Source of the DNA: Candidatus Villigracilis adiacens
GTDB taxonomy: Bacteria; Chloroflexota; Anaerolineae; Anaerolineales; Villigracilaceae
Assembly (NCBI GenBank): GCA_016703605.1
Contig: JADJBU010000026.1
Span: forward strand, 310,001 to 374,000
Length of the DNA: 64,000 nt
Reading direction: 5' to 3'
In this document: piece after piece, positions 16,443 through 25,265 of the stretch
Numbering within the stretch: position 1 is the stretch's first letter
Layout of the letters: each line of letters opens with the position of its first letter
Made by a program: the position numbers and the translations under genes
Notes under the pieces: generated by a model
What the model was told of the DNA's origin: nothing
Seen by the model: the letters and a program-made list of their open reading frames with translations, nothing else
The model's database searches: none

Positions 16443-17708
16443 ATGACCGGAAAAACCCACCAGGAAATGCTCGAAAAATATGCCGAAGCCATCATCAAAG
16501 TCGGGTTGAATCTCCGCGCAGGACAGCGCCTGATCATCACTTCCGCTGGAACGCGCGGCGTCCCCCATCAATTTGCGCCGTTGGTGCGCGAGATCGCCAA
16601 AGCCGCGTATGGCGTCGGCGCAAAATTCGTAGACGCCATCTTCGCCGACGAAGAAATGCTGCGCCTGCGCGTCCAACATGCGCCCAAGGACTCCTTTGGC
16701 GAATATTCCAAATGGCAGGTGCAGGGCATTCAAAATATGATCGAGAACGGCGACGCCCTGCTTTCGATTGGCGGCTCCAACCCCGACCTGCTTGGCGGGC
16801 TCGACCCCGAAGTGGTCGGCATGATGCAACGAACCCACCTCGAAAACTGGAGCCCCATCAGCGAAAAAGTGACCACGAACGCCATCAACTGGTGTGTCGT
16901 TGCCGCGGCGGGTGAAGCCTGGGCACATAAAATTTTCCCCGACCTGCCCATCAACAAAGCCCAGGAAAAACTCTGGCAAGCCATCTTTGAAACCACGCGC
17001 ATCGACCAGCCCGATCCGATTGAAGCCTGGAACAAGCACATCGCCGCCCTGCGTGAACGGGCTCTCTATTTGCAATCCAAACAATACACCGCTCTTCACT
17101 ATAAAGGTCCCGGCACCGACTTTACCCTCGGTCTCCCCAGCGGGCATCTCTGGGCCAGCGCCCAATCGATGGCACAAAACGGCGTTGCCTTCACTGCCAA
17201 CATGCCCACCGAAGAAGTCTTCACTTTACCAGATCGCAATCGCGCCGACGGCGTCATCTCCGCCACCTTCCCGCTCAGCTACGGCGGCACATTGATCGAA
17301 GATTTTCAAGTTCACTTTGAGAACGGGCGCATCGTAAAAGTCACTGCGAAAAAGGGCGAAGCTGCCCTTCAAAAACTGGTGGATACCGACGAAGGCTCGC
17401 ACCGCCTCGGCGAAGTGGCGCTCGTGCCTGCCTCGTCACCCATCGGCAAACGCGGACATCTCTTCTATAACACCCTCTTCGACGAAAACGCCTCCTGCCA
17501 TATCGCCATCGGACGCGCCTACCGCTTCACCCTCGCCGGAGGGACTGAGTTGAACGACGACGAATTTATCGCCGCCGGGGGCAACATCAGCCTCAACCAT
17601 GTCGACTTCATGATCGGCTCTCCGCAAATGGACATTGACGGCATCACCAAAGACGGCAAACGTGAGCCGGTGATGCGTAACGGGGAGTGGGCGATCAACG
17701 CCGGATAG
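16443..17708 (+). CDS. M29-family metallo-aminopeptidase, first copy
   Basis: The start is ATG 16443 with GAGG upstream, which gives the usual M29 beginning (MTGKTHQEMLEKYAEAIIKVG) and 421 residues. M29 enzymes (AmpS/PepS type) are dizinc or cobalt exopeptidases that remove N-terminal residues in the cytoplasm. Ligands seen are Glu in MPTEEVFTLP, Glu in HRLGEVALVP, His in ENASCHIAIGRAY, and the HVDFMIGS His-x-Asp pair, so the site looks complete. A paralog follows 51 bp downstream. The pair probably has different substrate preferences or forms a mixed oligomer. Confidence 0.92.
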   Translation: MTGKTHQEMLEKYAEAIIKVGLNLRAGQRLIITSAGTRGVPHQFAPLVREIAKAAYGVGAKFVDAIFADEEMLRLRVQHAPKDSFGEYSKWQVQGIQNMIENGDALLSIGGSNPDLLGGLDPEVVGMMQRTHLENWSPISEKVTTNAINWCVVAAAGEAWAHKIFPDLPINKAQEKLWQAIFETTRIDQPDPIEAWNKHIAALRERALYLQSKQYTALHYKGPGTDFTLGLPSGHLWASAQSMAQNGVAFTANMPTEEVFTLPDRNRADGVISATFPLSYGGTLIEDFQVHFENGRIVKVTAKKGEAALQKLVDTDEGSHRLGEVALVPASSPIGKRGHLFYNTLFDENASCHIAIGRAYRFTLAGGTELNDDEFIAAGGNISLNHVDFMIGSPQMDIDGITKDGKREPVMRNGEWAINAG

Positions 17709-17759
17709 ATTTTTCGCCCTTCAGGACACATTCTTGAGGGGCATTTTTTTGGAGGAACC

Positions 17760-19001
17760 ATGGACGAAAACGAGTTTGAAATCATGCTTCAGAAATATGC
17801 GGATGTGGCAGTGCGGATTGGTCTGAACCTGCGCAGCGACCAGCGGCTGCTTATCCGCGCCGGGATTGACGACGCGCCGTACATCCGCAAAGTCACCGCC
17901 AGCGCGTACAAAGCCGGCGCGCGCTTTGTGGATGTACAGTGGGCGGACGAGCAGATCACGCGCATCCGCCTCGAACACGCCGACCCGGAGACTCTCTCAC
18001 ATGTGCCGGATTGGATGCTGCCGCGTTACGAGGAATACTACCAACGCGGCGACGCTTCGCTCGCGATTGCCTCAAGCGACCCCGGACTGCTGGCGGGAAT
18101 CGATTCGGATCGCATTGCGACCATGCGCCGCGCCGTCCTGCAAAAGGTCTCCGAGCCCCTGCGTAAATATGAAAACCTTTCCAACTGGTGTGTGATGGCA
18201 ACCGCCGCCCCTGCATGGGCGAAAAAAGTCTTTCCCGACCTTCCCACCGTCGAAGCGCAAATGGCGCTGTGGGATGCCATTTTCAAAGCCTGCCGCGTTG
18301 ACCAGCCCGACCCGGTGCAGGCATGGGAGGGGCACGTGGGCAGGCTGACCAAATACAAGGATTACCTGACGCATAAACAATACGCCGCGCTGCATTACAA
18401 GGCCCCCGGCACAGACCTCACGCTTGGACTTGCGGAAAATCATCAGTGGCTGGGGGCGCAGGAATCGTTCAAAAACGGGGTGACCTGCGTTGTGAACATC
18501 CCCACCGAGGAAGTGTTCACCGCGCCGCACAAAGACAAGGCAGACGGGCACATCGCCGCAAGTATGCCGCTCAACGTCTCCGGCGTGTTGATCGAAGATT
18601 TCAGCCTGACGTTCGAGGGCGGACGCGCGGTGAAAATCTCGGCGAAGAAAGGCGAAGCCGACCTGCGAAAACTGCTCGAGACGGATGGGAGCGCGGCGCA
18701 GTTGGGCGAAGCCGCTCTCGTGCCGCATAGTTCCCCCATCAGCCGCAGCGGCATCATGTTCTACAACACGCTCTTCGATGAAAACGCCTCGTGTCACATC
18801 GCCTTTGGCAACGCGTACAGAAACACCATTGCCGGCGGCGAGGATATGAGCGACGAGGAATTTTCCGCAAAAGGCGGCAACAAAAGCATGATTCATACCG
18901 ATTTCATGGTCGGCTCGGCGCAGATGGATATTGACGGTATTTACGCAGACGGTTCGCGCGAGCCGGTCATGCGCGGCGGCGAGTGGGCGTTTACTGTATA
19001 G
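17760..19001 (+). CDS. M29-family metallo-aminopeptidase, second copy
   Basis: This 413-residue paralog of the preceding gene starts at ATG 17760 behind GGAGGAACC. It keeps all metal ligands: PTEEVFTAPHKDKADG, LGEAALVPHSSPIS, ENASCHIAFGNAY and HTDFMVGSAQMDIDGIY. Similarity to the first copy runs along the whole length, including WCVMATAAPAWAKKVFPDLP, so it arose by tandem duplication. The duplication is not recent, as the codons have diverged. It is probably co-transcribed with the first copy and with the membrane-protein gene at 19012. Confidence 0.92.
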   Translation: MDENEFEIMLQKYADVAVRIGLNLRSDQRLLIRAGIDDAPYIRKVTASAYKAGARFVDVQWADEQITRIRLEHADPETLSHVPDWMLPRYEEYYQRGDASLAIASSDPGLLAGIDSDRIATMRRAVLQKVSEPLRKYENLSNWCVMATAAPAWAKKVFPDLPTVEAQMALWDAIFKACRVDQPDPVQAWEGHVGRLTKYKDYLTHKQYAALHYKAPGTDLTLGLAENHQWLGAQESFKNGVTCVVNIPTEEVFTAPHKDKADGHIAASMPLNVSGVLIEDFSLTFEGGRAVKISAKKGEADLRKLLETDGSAAQLGEAALVPHSSPISRSGIMFYNTLFDENASCHIAFGNAYRNTIAGGEDMSDEEFSAKGGNKSMIHTDFMVGSAQMDIDGIYADGSREPVMRGGEWAFTV

Positions 19002-19011
19002 GAGGCTTCCC

Positions 19012-19590
19012 GTGGCACGCAAACCCGAACTCACTCCCAACGAAATGATCCAGCGCGAATACGACTACATTGCCAATACCGCCTTTCAGGCAAACGAGGA
19101 CCGTTCACGGGTCACATCGTTCTACTTCGTTTCGGTCGGTTCCTTCGTTGCCGCCATCGTCGGCACCCAAATGGAGTCGCAGTCAAAAACCGTATCGTTC
19201 GCCTTCTTCGCGCTCTTCCTGGTTTTGAGCATCATGGGCGCATTGACCATTGCCCAGCTGGCAAGGCTGCGCGCCGCGTGGCACGAATCGGTCGAGGCGA
19301 TGAACCAGATCAAGGAATACTATATCAACCACCATCCCGAGATCGAACCGGCTTTTAAATGGCGCGGGGGCAGCATCCCAAAAACGAACAAACCCTACAG
19401 CATCGCCAACCTGATCGCCGTCGAGGTCGCCCTGTTGGGTTCGCTCACCACCGGCGCGGGCGCATACTTCCTGATCTCCTTCCTCGGTGAAGTGACATGG
19501 CTCGGCTGGGGGATCGTCCTTGCCAGCATCGTCCTCGGCTACGCCGCGCAATGGGCATGGTATCTGCATTTGCTCGTCGACAATCAGTAA
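19012..19590 (+). CDS. four-helix membrane protein of unknown function
   Basis: GTG at 19012 is chosen because AGGAGG ends six bases upstream, just after the stop of the aminopeptidase gene. The longer frame would overlap that gene. The 192-residue protein has an N-terminal soluble helix (PNEMIQREYDYIANTAFQANEDR), two membrane segments (FYFVSVGSFVAAIVGTQ and FAFFALFLVLSIMGALTIAQL), a soluble middle with a Trp-Arg motif (PAFKWRGGSIPKT), and two more membrane segments. The pattern of the N-terminal half recalls SLATT-like or effector-associated two-helix proteins, but this is weak. Likely the third gene of the operon. Confidence 0.65.
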   Translation: MARKPELTPNEMIQREYDYIANTAFQANEDRSRVTSFYFVSVGSFVAAIVGTQMESQSKTVSFAFFALFLVLSIMGALTIAQLARLRAAWHESVEAMNQIKEYYINHHPEIEPAFKWRGGSIPKTNKPYSIANLIAVEVALLGSLTTGAGAYFLISFLGEVTWLGWGIVLASIVLGYAAQWAWYLHLLVDNQ

Positions 19591-19697
19591 GACCGACTTC
19601 AGTCGGTCATCGCCAGTCAGTACCGACTTCAGTCGGTCATCGCCAGTCAGTACCGACTTCAGTCGGTCATTGCCAGTCAGTACCGACTTAAGTCGGT
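19591..19697. repeat. 30-bp tandem palindrome array, four copies
   Basis: Units start at 19591, 19621, 19651 and 19681 with exact 30-bp spacing. Each holds ACCGACTTCAGTCGGT or ACCGACTTAAGTCGGT, a 7-bp stem with a two-base turn, followed by CATCGCCAGTCAGT. There are no unique spacers between units, so it is not a CRISPR array. It starts one base after the upstream stop codon and ends 18 bases before ATG 19715. Confidence 0.9.
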
Positions 19698-19714
19698 ACT
19701 ACTAAGGAATTTTT

Positions 19715-20305
19715 ATGCCAAGAGAATACATCGGACAAAACCCCACAGCCTTTCAGCGCCGCCCGCATCTCACCAAAGACGATGCCTGGATCCGCGGATT
19801 TCTAAGAACCGTCAAAGTCGGGCGCGTCGCCACCACAGTGGATGGGCAGCCCTTCATCAACACCAGTATCTTCTGGTATGACGAAGCCGGGCACCAGATC
19901 GTCTTTCACTCCAACCTCGCGGGGAGAATCCGCTCGAATATCGAATACAACCCCAGGGTCGCGTTTGCGGCGGACGAGTTGGGGCAAATGCTTCCATCGA
20001 ACGTCGCATTGGAATTCTCACTGCAATACCGCAGCGTGAATGTCTTCGGCACGGCGCGAGTCGTAACAGACAGGGAGGAGGCGAAAAGATTATTGTACGG
20101 ATTGATAAGCAAATACTTCCCCACCCTGAAACCCGGGCAGGAATACCGCGAGGTCACAGACAAGGAACTGCGGGCAACCTCCGTCTACGCGATCAAGATC
20201 GAGGAATGGAGCGGCAAGGAGAATTGGGACGAGCAAGCCGAACAAAGCGACGAGTGGAAACCGCTCGATGAAAAATGGTTTGAATATTACAGGAAGAATT
20301 CATGA
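19715..20305 (+). CDS. PNPOx-like split-barrel flavoprotein
   Basis: The 196-residue protein has the pyridoxamine-phosphate-oxidase-like split barrel: DAWIRGFLRTVKVGRVATTV, DGQPFINTSIFWYDEAGHQIVFHS, LAGRIRSNIEYNPRVAFAADE and a VFGTARVV strand. Members bind FMN, sometimes F420 or heme, and reduce or sequester small molecules. This sequence fits the general-stress or nitroimidazole-resistance NimA-like branch, but the substrate is open. ATG 19715 has AAGGA upstream. Its stop overlaps the start of yjbQ in an ATGA, so the two are translationally coupled. Confidence 0.8.
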   Translation: MPREYIGQNPTAFQRRPHLTKDDAWIRGFLRTVKVGRVATTVDGQPFINTSIFWYDEAGHQIVFHSNLAGRIRSNIEYNPRVAFAADELGQMLPSNVALEFSLQYRSVNVFGTARVVTDREEAKRLLYGLISKYFPTLKPGQEYREVTDKELRATSVYAIKIEEWSGKENWDEQAEQSDEWKPLDEKWFEYYRKNS

Positions 20306-20721
20306 AATCCTTTCGCAAAGAACTCTGGTTCAACCTCCCCACCCGGCGCGGATTCGTCAACATCACCTCACAAGTGGAGGAAGCCCTGCGTGAAAGCGAA
20401 ATAAAAGAGGGGCTTTGTCTTGTCAACGCCATGCACATCACCGCCTCGGTCTTCATCAACGACGACGAAAGCGGACTGCATCACGACTACGAAAAATGGC
20501 TGGAGAAACTTGCCCCTCACGAGCCGGTGAACGGATACCGTCATAACGACACTGGCGAAGACAACGCCGACGCGCACATGAAACGCCAGCTAATGGGACG
20601 CGAAGTGGTCGTGGCGGTCACAGATGGGCAGCTCGACTTTGGCACCTGGGAGCAGATCTTCTACGGGGAGTTTGACGGAAAAAGAAGAAAAAGAGTGTTG
20701 ATAAAAATCATTGGTGAATAG
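20302..20721 (+). CDS. yjbQ: YjbQ/UPF0047 family protein
   Basis: The 139-residue protein has the full YjbQ pattern: THRGFVNIT-like start (here TRRGFVNITSQVEEAL), MHITASVFINDDESGLHHDYEKWL, YRHNDTGEDNADAHMKRQLMG and DFGTWEQIFYGEFDG. Family members show weak thiamin-phosphate synthase activity in vitro and their real role is unsettled. The conserved His and Asp residues are present. Start ATG 20302 overlaps the previous stop. Confidence 0.9.
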   Translation: MKSFRKELWFNLPTRRGFVNITSQVEEALRESEIKEGLCLVNAMHITASVFINDDESGLHHDYEKWLEKLAPHEPVNGYRHNDTGEDNADAHMKRQLMGREVVVAVTDGQLDFGTWEQIFYGEFDGKRRKRVLIKIIGE

Positions 20722-20743
20722 AGATTAGAGATTGGAGATGGAT

Positions 20744-21271
20744 ATGCGGTTGAAAAACAAAATCATCGCCACCCTGATAGCCGAAGGAGTTGAAGACCTC
20801 GAATATTACGTCCCCGTGATGCGCTTGCAAGAAGAAGGCGCAAAGGTCTTGAGCGCCGGGCTCGACCTCAAACCCGCGCGCGGCAAGAACGGTCTGGTCT
20901 TCACGCCCGACGCGAAGATCGAAGACCTGAAAACCAGCGAACTCTTCGCGCTCATTCTCCCCGGCGGCTGGGCGCCCGACAAACTCCGCAGATACGATGC
21001 GGTCAAAAATTTGGTGAAAGAAATGAACGACGCCAACCGGATCATCGGCATCATCTGTCACGGCGGCTCAATTGCCATTTCAGCGGGCATCATCAAAAAA
21101 GGTCAGCGCGTCACCGGCTCCACCGGCATCCGCGACGATCTGATTAACGCCGGAGCGGTCTGGGCGAATGAAGCCGCCTTCCGCGAAGGCAACCAGGTCT
21201 GGGGGCGGGTGGTGGCGGATATTCCCGACTTCAACCGCGAACTGGTCTCAGCCCTGGTTCAGGGTTCGTGA
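20744..21271 (+). CDS. DJ-1/PfpI-family protein
   Basis: ATG 20744 is preferred because GGAG at 20734-20737 is correctly spaced. TTG 20732 and ATG 20738 are too close to it. The protein begins MRLKNKIIATLIAEGVEDLE. The nucleophile elbow is GIICHGGSIAISAG with the Cys, and the acidic partner is in GVEDLEYYVP and ALILPGGWAPDKLRR. Members act as glyoxalases, deglycases or peptidases, or chaperones. The GxxxxCHG and WAPD context is that of the PfpI subgroup. It is the last gene of the 19.7-21.3 kb group. Upstream lies a GAGATTAGAGATTGG repeat word. Confidence 0.88.
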   Translation: MRLKNKIIATLIAEGVEDLEYYVPVMRLQEEGAKVLSAGLDLKPARGKNGLVFTPDAKIEDLKTSELFALILPGGWAPDKLRRYDAVKNLVKEMNDANRIIGIICHGGSIAISAGIIKKGQRVTGSTGIRDDLINAGAVWANEAAFREGNQVWGRVVADIPDFNRELVSALVQGS

Positions 21272-21422
21272 CCGCGCCCGAATTTTCAATCTCATTTTTT
21301 GCCGCACGTATGCCAAGAAGTTCCTGAAGCAAATGCCAAAGGTAAGCCGCTCCTGTTTTGTCGCGGATCAGCAATGCAAACAAAAGCCTGACAACGACCG
21401 CGATGCCATAAAATAAGTTCAT
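21231..21422 (-). CDS. possible small membrane protein
   Basis: A 63-residue frame starts at ATG 21422 with GGAGG seven bases upstream on the minus strand. It has one hydrophobic stretch (YGIAVVVRLLFALLI) followed by a helical, polar part. It overlaps the end of the converging DJ-1 gene by 41 bases. The good ribosome binding site is the main argument. I have no family for it. Confidence 0.4.
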   Translation of the reverse strand: MNLFYGIAVVVRLLFALLIRDKTGAAYLWHLLQELLGIRAAKNEIENSGAVTNPEPGLRPVRG

Positions 21423-21504
21423 GGTGAAGCCTCCATCGATTGACCACCCATAAGATAGCAAGTTCACTTTAATGACTCGGGAACAGGTCATTAAGAAGCG
21501 GTTA

Positions 21505-22320
21505 TTAATCCGGTTTCAGCGGCGCTTTCTTCATGGTGGATGGAATGGAGACCCCAAGCAGACTCAGCACCGTGGGCGCGATCTGCAAATGGGATATGAT
21601 CTCACCCGTCTCGCCTCTTCCCTTAAGGGACGGCTGAATCGCAAAAAAGGGAACGTTTCTCTGCTCGGGCGTGGTGCCGCCATGTCCCCCATCGGCATTG
21701 ATGCCATGATCGCCCGTTACGAAAATTGTGTAGCCACGCTCGCGCCATTCCACGAGAAGCGGCGCGAGTTTTGAATCCTGGTAAATGGCATGGTTGCGGT
21801 ATTCTTTGGTATCCGAACCGTAGGTCTCACCGTGATAGTCCATGCCCATGGGGTGAAGCAAAAGATAATCTGGCGAATACTTGCGGACGAGATGCGCCGC
21901 GGTATTGAACAACTCGTTGTCGGGGTATTCATCCTGTGTGTAAAAACGTCCATGTTGAATATTGAGCGAGGCGTCATCCACTTCCCTGTCATCAATCGCA
22001 TCATAGGGAGCGCGGTTATACAACTCGGAATACCAGTAATACGCCGCGGCGGCGGTCACTTTACCTGCTTCGCGCGCAGACTTAAAAACATTGGGCTGGT
22101 TAGAGAGCCTGACAATCGAATTGGCAACGATCCCATTCTCGCTGGAGGGCATCCCGGTATGGATGGTCTCATACATCGGGCGCGACATGCTCGGCAGTTC
22201 GCCAACGATCCTGTACAGGCTGGCTTTTTTGTATTCAACGAGATGCATCAGATAGCCCATATTGGCAACAGCGGCATCGTAGCGCAGGGCGTCTGAAAGC
22301 ACGAGAATGACTTTGTTCAT
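21505..22320 (-). CDS. alkaline-phosphatase-superfamily hydrolase (phosphodiesterase/pyrophosphatase type)
   Basis: The 271-residue protein shows the superfamily metal motifs: VILVLSDALRYDAA at the N terminus, a hydroxyl nucleophile in the SMSRPMYETIHTG region, a metal-ligand segment LLLHPMGMDYHGE, and FVTGDHGINADGGHGG. There is no signal peptide, so it acts in the cytoplasm. Family members hydrolyse phosphomonoesters, phosphodiesters, phosphonates or sulfates. It is the last gene after an ABC importer in the same direction, so it probably cleaves what the importer brings in. A perfect hairpin separates it from the ATPase gene. Confidence 0.82.
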   Translation of the reverse strand: MNKVILVLSDALRYDAAVANMGYLMHLVEYKKASLYRIVGELPSMSRPMYETIHTGMPSSENGIVANSIVRLSNQPNVFKSAREAGKVTAAAAYYWYSELYNRAPYDAIDDREVDDASLNIQHGRFYTQDEYPDNELFNTAAHLVRKYSPDYLLLHPMGMDYHGETYGSDTKEYRNHAIYQDSKLAPLLVEWRERGYTIFVTGDHGINADGGHGGTTPEQRNVPFFAIQPSLKGRGETGEIISHLQIAPTVLSLLGVSIPSTMKKAPLKPD

Positions 22321-22337
22321 GGAAACCTCAATAACAA

Positions 22338-22370
22338 AAACTTCGGAAGTCTTTGAGACTTCCGAAGTTT
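22338..22370 (-). terminator. perfect 15-bp hairpin between ABC ATPase and phosphatase genes
   Basis: AAACTTCGGAAGTCT and AGACTTCCGAAGTTT are exact inverted repeats with a three-base loop. On the minus strand TTTTTGTTAT follows, so it can act as a terminator or attenuator that lowers expression of the phosphatase gene relative to the transporter. It may also be a member of a dispersed palindrome family. Confidence 0.65.
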
Positions 22371-22373
22371 GGA

Positions 22374-23435
22374 CTACTCATCCAGCACCAGCACCGCTTC
22401 CTTGGAGCAGGTTACCCGCTCCTTGGAACCGATCTTGGGCAATTCGAGGAATGGATTATTGAACGTATCCATGTTGAAATTGGAATTCCCGATCTTCACC
22501 TGAATACGAACGACTGAGCCAAGGAAGGTGATGTTCTCAATGGTGCAATCCAACACATTATCTTTCTTTTGAATTTCAGCAAAACTGAAGCGCTCAGGGC
22601 GGACAGAGATACGGATGGCATCGCCCTTCTTGCGTGACTTAATGTCCGATGCGGTGATGAATTGGACACCGTCCACGGTCACCAACCCTTTGGCAGGGTC
22701 GGAGACTTCGGCTTTGACGGTGTTGAGCGAACCGACAAAGTTCGCCACGAACTGGGTCTGCGGGAAGTTGTAAATCTCGAAGGGCGTGCCCACCTGTTCC
22801 ATCAACCCTGCATTCATCACTACAATGCGATCGGAAATGGACAGCGCCTCCTCCTGGTCGTGGGTCACAAAAATTGCGGTGATCCCAAGTTTCCTTTGAA
22901 TGGCGCGGATCTCGGAGCGGAGCGAGACGCGGATCTTGGCGTCCAATGCGGAAAGCGGCTCATCCAGCAACAATACCTGCGGATGGATGGCAAGCGCGCG
23001 CGCAAGGGAAACGCGCTGCTGCTGCCCGCCGGAGAGTTGATAGGGGTATTTGTGCGCGTGTTTCTCAAGGTTGATCAGAACGATCATTTCGTCCACCCGT
23101 TGTTTGATCATCTCCTTAGACTCTTTGCGCACGCTCAGACCGAATCCGATGTTCTGTGCAACGGTCATATTGGGGAACAACGCATAGGATTGGAAGATCA
23201 TTCCCACCGTGCGTTGGTTTGGCGCCTTATCGGTGATGTCTTCGCCGTCCAGCATAATCCTGCCGGAGGTGGGTGTTTCAAACCCGGCTACCATTCGTAA
23301 TGTGGTTGTCTTTCCGCAGCCAGACGGTCCCAGGAAGGAGATAAATTCGCCTTTGGCGATCTCCAGGTTGAAATTGTCCACCACAACCGCGTCGCCATAC
23401 TGTTTTGTGATATTCGAAAGTGACAGGTAAGACAT
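22374..23435 (-). CDS. ABC importer ATPase (spermidine/putrescine, iron or aminophosphonate type)
   Basis: ATG 23435, with AAGGAG upstream, gives the normal N terminus MSYLSLSNITKQYGDAVVV. The longer frame runs into the permease gene. Motifs are Walker A GPSGCGKTTT, Q-loop MIFQSYALFP, signature LSGGQQQRVSLARAL, Walker B VLLLDEPLSALD and switch His in FVTHDQEEAL. The C-terminal about 110 residues form the TOBE regulatory domain (VRPERFSFAE). This ATPase family (PotA/FbpC/PhnT) does not itself reveal the substrate. It is the last transporter gene of the operon. Confidence 0.93.
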   Translation of the reverse strand: MSYLSLSNITKQYGDAVVVDNFNLEIAKGEFISFLGPSGCGKTTTLRMVAGFETPTSGRIMLDGEDITDKAPNQRTVGMIFQSYALFPNMTVAQNIGFGLSVRKESKEMIKQRVDEMIVLINLEKHAHKYPYQLSGGQQQRVSLARALAIHPQVLLLDEPLSALDAKIRVSLRSEIRAIQRKLGITAIFVTHDQEEALSISDRIVVMNAGLMEQVGTPFEIYNFPQTQFVANFVGSLNTVKAEVSDPAKGLVTVDGVQFITASDIKSRKKGDAIRISVRPERFSFAEIQKKDNVLDCTIENITFLGSVVRIQVKIGNSNFNMDTFNNPFLELPKIGSKERVTCSKEAVLVLDE

Positions 23436-23458
23436 TGGGGATTTTCTCCTTGGTTGGA

Positions 23459-24289
23459 TTAGTGCGCTCCGGCAGCCTGTCCCTGTCCGCCGGAAACGAG
23501 TTGAAGCAGCCCCATGGCAAGCCATGTCAGCAGGAAGCTAACGAAGGAAAGCGCCGCGGGTTCATAGGCGCGGTGTTGACCGAGCAGGAAGAGGTAGGGT
23601 CCAAACGCGTCCACGCCCAGGAAGGAGGCAAGGGTTACTTCCCCCACCACAATGGCAAAGGTAAGCAGGGCGCCGCTTAATAATGCGGAGCGAATGTTCG
23701 GGAGGATGATCTGGCTGATGATGACGTACCAACTCGCGCCGAGGCTCTGAGCCGCCTCCGTCAGTGTGCGAATATCCACTGTGCGCATCCCGGTATCCAC
23801 GGAACGATACATGTAGGGCATGGCAAGCACCATGTAACCAGCCACGATCAGAATGTTCGTCCCGGCTTTGAAGTTCGTCAGCGGCTGCATCAGTTGAATA
23901 TCGGTGAATGGCACGTTGAAAGACGAGCTATAGATGCGAATCAAGCCGAAGACGAGCACGATCGCCGGAACAACGAAGGGCATCAGGGTGATGAATTCGA
24001 CGATGCGCCGCGCTTCGGGCAGGCGTAAACGAATCCAGTATGCGGTTGGGACGATGAGGAGGATGCTGAAAATGATGGTGGCAAGCGCGAGAATGTTCGA
24101 GTAGAGAAAGGTCTCCCAAAAATCCCTGTCTTCGAAGGCGCGCTGGTAGGCTTTGAGGGGGTTGGCGGGGTCCCAGGTCAGGGAAAATTCAAATGTCGCA
24201 AACAATGGCAGGACAAAATACAAGGCGCCAAGGATGAACCACACCCAGCTCCAAAATGGAACCTTGCGCAAGCGGGACGCGAAATTCAT
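23459..24289 (-). CDS. ABC importer permease, second subunit
   Basis: ATG 24289 is preferred over GTG 24298 because AAAGGTGG is well placed and the start overlaps the upstream stop as ATGA. About six membrane helices are visible. The EAA loop that docks the ATPase is EAAQSLGASWYVIISQIILP. This is the PotC/PhnV-type subunit. Coupled start and stop support equal production of both permeases. Confidence 0.9.
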   Translation of the reverse strand: MNFASRLRKVPFWSWVWFILGALYFVLPLFATFEFSLTWDPANPLKAYQRAFEDRDFWETFLYSNILALATIIFSILLIVPTAYWIRLRLPEARRIVEFITLMPFVVPAIVLVFGLIRIYSSSFNVPFTDIQLMQPLTNFKAGTNILIVAGYMVLAMPYMYRSVDTGMRTVDIRTLTEAAQSLGASWYVIISQIILPNIRSALLSGALLTFAIVVGEVTLASFLGVDAFGPYLFLLGQHRAYEPAALSFVSFLLTWLAMGLLQLVSGGQGQAAGAH

Positions 24290-25176
24290 TTCAGCCACCT
24301 TTCAGTCTTTGCCTGAAGCCAGGAATAGCCAGCCAATGATACCGCCATGATAACAACCATGCCGATCGCCATGGCATAGCCAAGCCCGGGGTTGTAGAGC
24401 ACGTCTCCGCGTATTTGAGCGCCGATCTGGATGGTAACAATGCCAATCCGCCCGCCGGTTAGGGCATAAGCTGTGGCATAGGCGCCGAAGGCATTTCCAA
24501 ACAGCAGGATCATTGCGCCGAGGATCGAGGGAAGCAGGACCGGCAGGGCAACTTTCAACCAGTATTGTGTTGTGTTCGCGCCGAGGTTCTCGGCGGCTTC
24601 GCGCCATTCGCGTTTTAATCCATCCAGCGCCGGCGCCATGATCAAAACCATCAAAGGAAACTGGAAATACATATAAACCAGGCTCAGCCCGGCAAAACTG
24701 TACAGGTTGAACCCGGCATCGTACAGGCTCAGACCAAAATAATCCTTCAGGATGTGGGTTACGAATCCCTGGCGCCCCAATGTGGCGACAAAGGCAAACG
24801 CAAGCGGAACGCCCGCAAAATTGGAAGCCACCCCCGAAAATGTGATCAACATGGAACGCAGGGGTTTGGGAAGCCCGCCCACGGTGACCGCATAAGCCAT
24901 CAGGAAGCCGAGCAGCCCGCCGCCCAATGCGGTGATGGCGCTGATCTGGATGCTTAGTTTATATGCGTTAAGTATGAAAGGTTCTGAAACCAACTGGGCG
25001 ACATTCTCAAGCGTGAATGCCCCGTCTGGGTTGGTAAAACTTGCAGTGACAAGCCTCAAGGAAGGCAGGAATAAAAACAGGACGGCAAAAAGCAAAAATG
25101 GAGCCACCCCAAGCCATGTTTTCCAGTTTACGGGCGCAGAAATCATTTTCGCCGGTTTCATCGCGGTATCAGCCAT
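24286..25176 (-). CDS. ABC importer permease, first subunit
   Basis: The 296-residue integral membrane protein has about six helices and the EAA motif EAAENLGANTTQYWLKVALP. It corresponds to the PotB/PhnU-type subunit. The N-terminal MADTAMKPAKMISAPVNWKT is cytosolic. It follows the substrate-binding-protein gene after an 89-bp gap that carries a GC-rich hairpin. Confidence 0.9.
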   Translation of the reverse strand: MADTAMKPAKMISAPVNWKTWLGVAPFLLFAVLFLFLPSLRLVTASFTNPDGAFTLENVAQLVSEPFILNAYKLSIQISAITALGGGLLGFLMAYAVTVGGLPKPLRSMLITFSGVASNFAGVPLAFAFVATLGRQGFVTHILKDYFGLSLYDAGFNLYSFAGLSLVYMYFQFPLMVLIMAPALDGLKREWREAAENLGANTTQYWLKVALPVLLPSILGAMILLFGNAFGAYATAYALTGGRIGIVTIQIGAQIRGDVLYNPGLGYAMAIGMVVIMAVSLAGYSWLQAKTERWLK

Positions 25177-25214
25177 GGTCAGATCCTCATCCTTTAAACG
25201 CCAGGGTATTGTGA

Positions 25215-25242
25215 CGCGACCCTGCCGGTCGGCAGGGTCGCG
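25215..25242. repeat. GC-rich hairpin between binding-protein and permease genes
   Basis: CGCGACCCTGCC, loop GGTC and GGCAGGGTCGCG form a perfect 12-bp stem. It has no T run on the minus strand. In this position such a hairpin would protect the 3' end of the binding-protein message and allow more binding protein than permease. Confidence 0.7.
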
Positions 25243-25265
25243 CGTTTCATCATTAACTGTTCAGG

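Noticed and set aside
19591..19697. CRISPR-like array
   Set aside because: Units are contiguous 30-bp palindromic copies with no unique spacers and no cas genes nearby. The same holds for 43656-43809.
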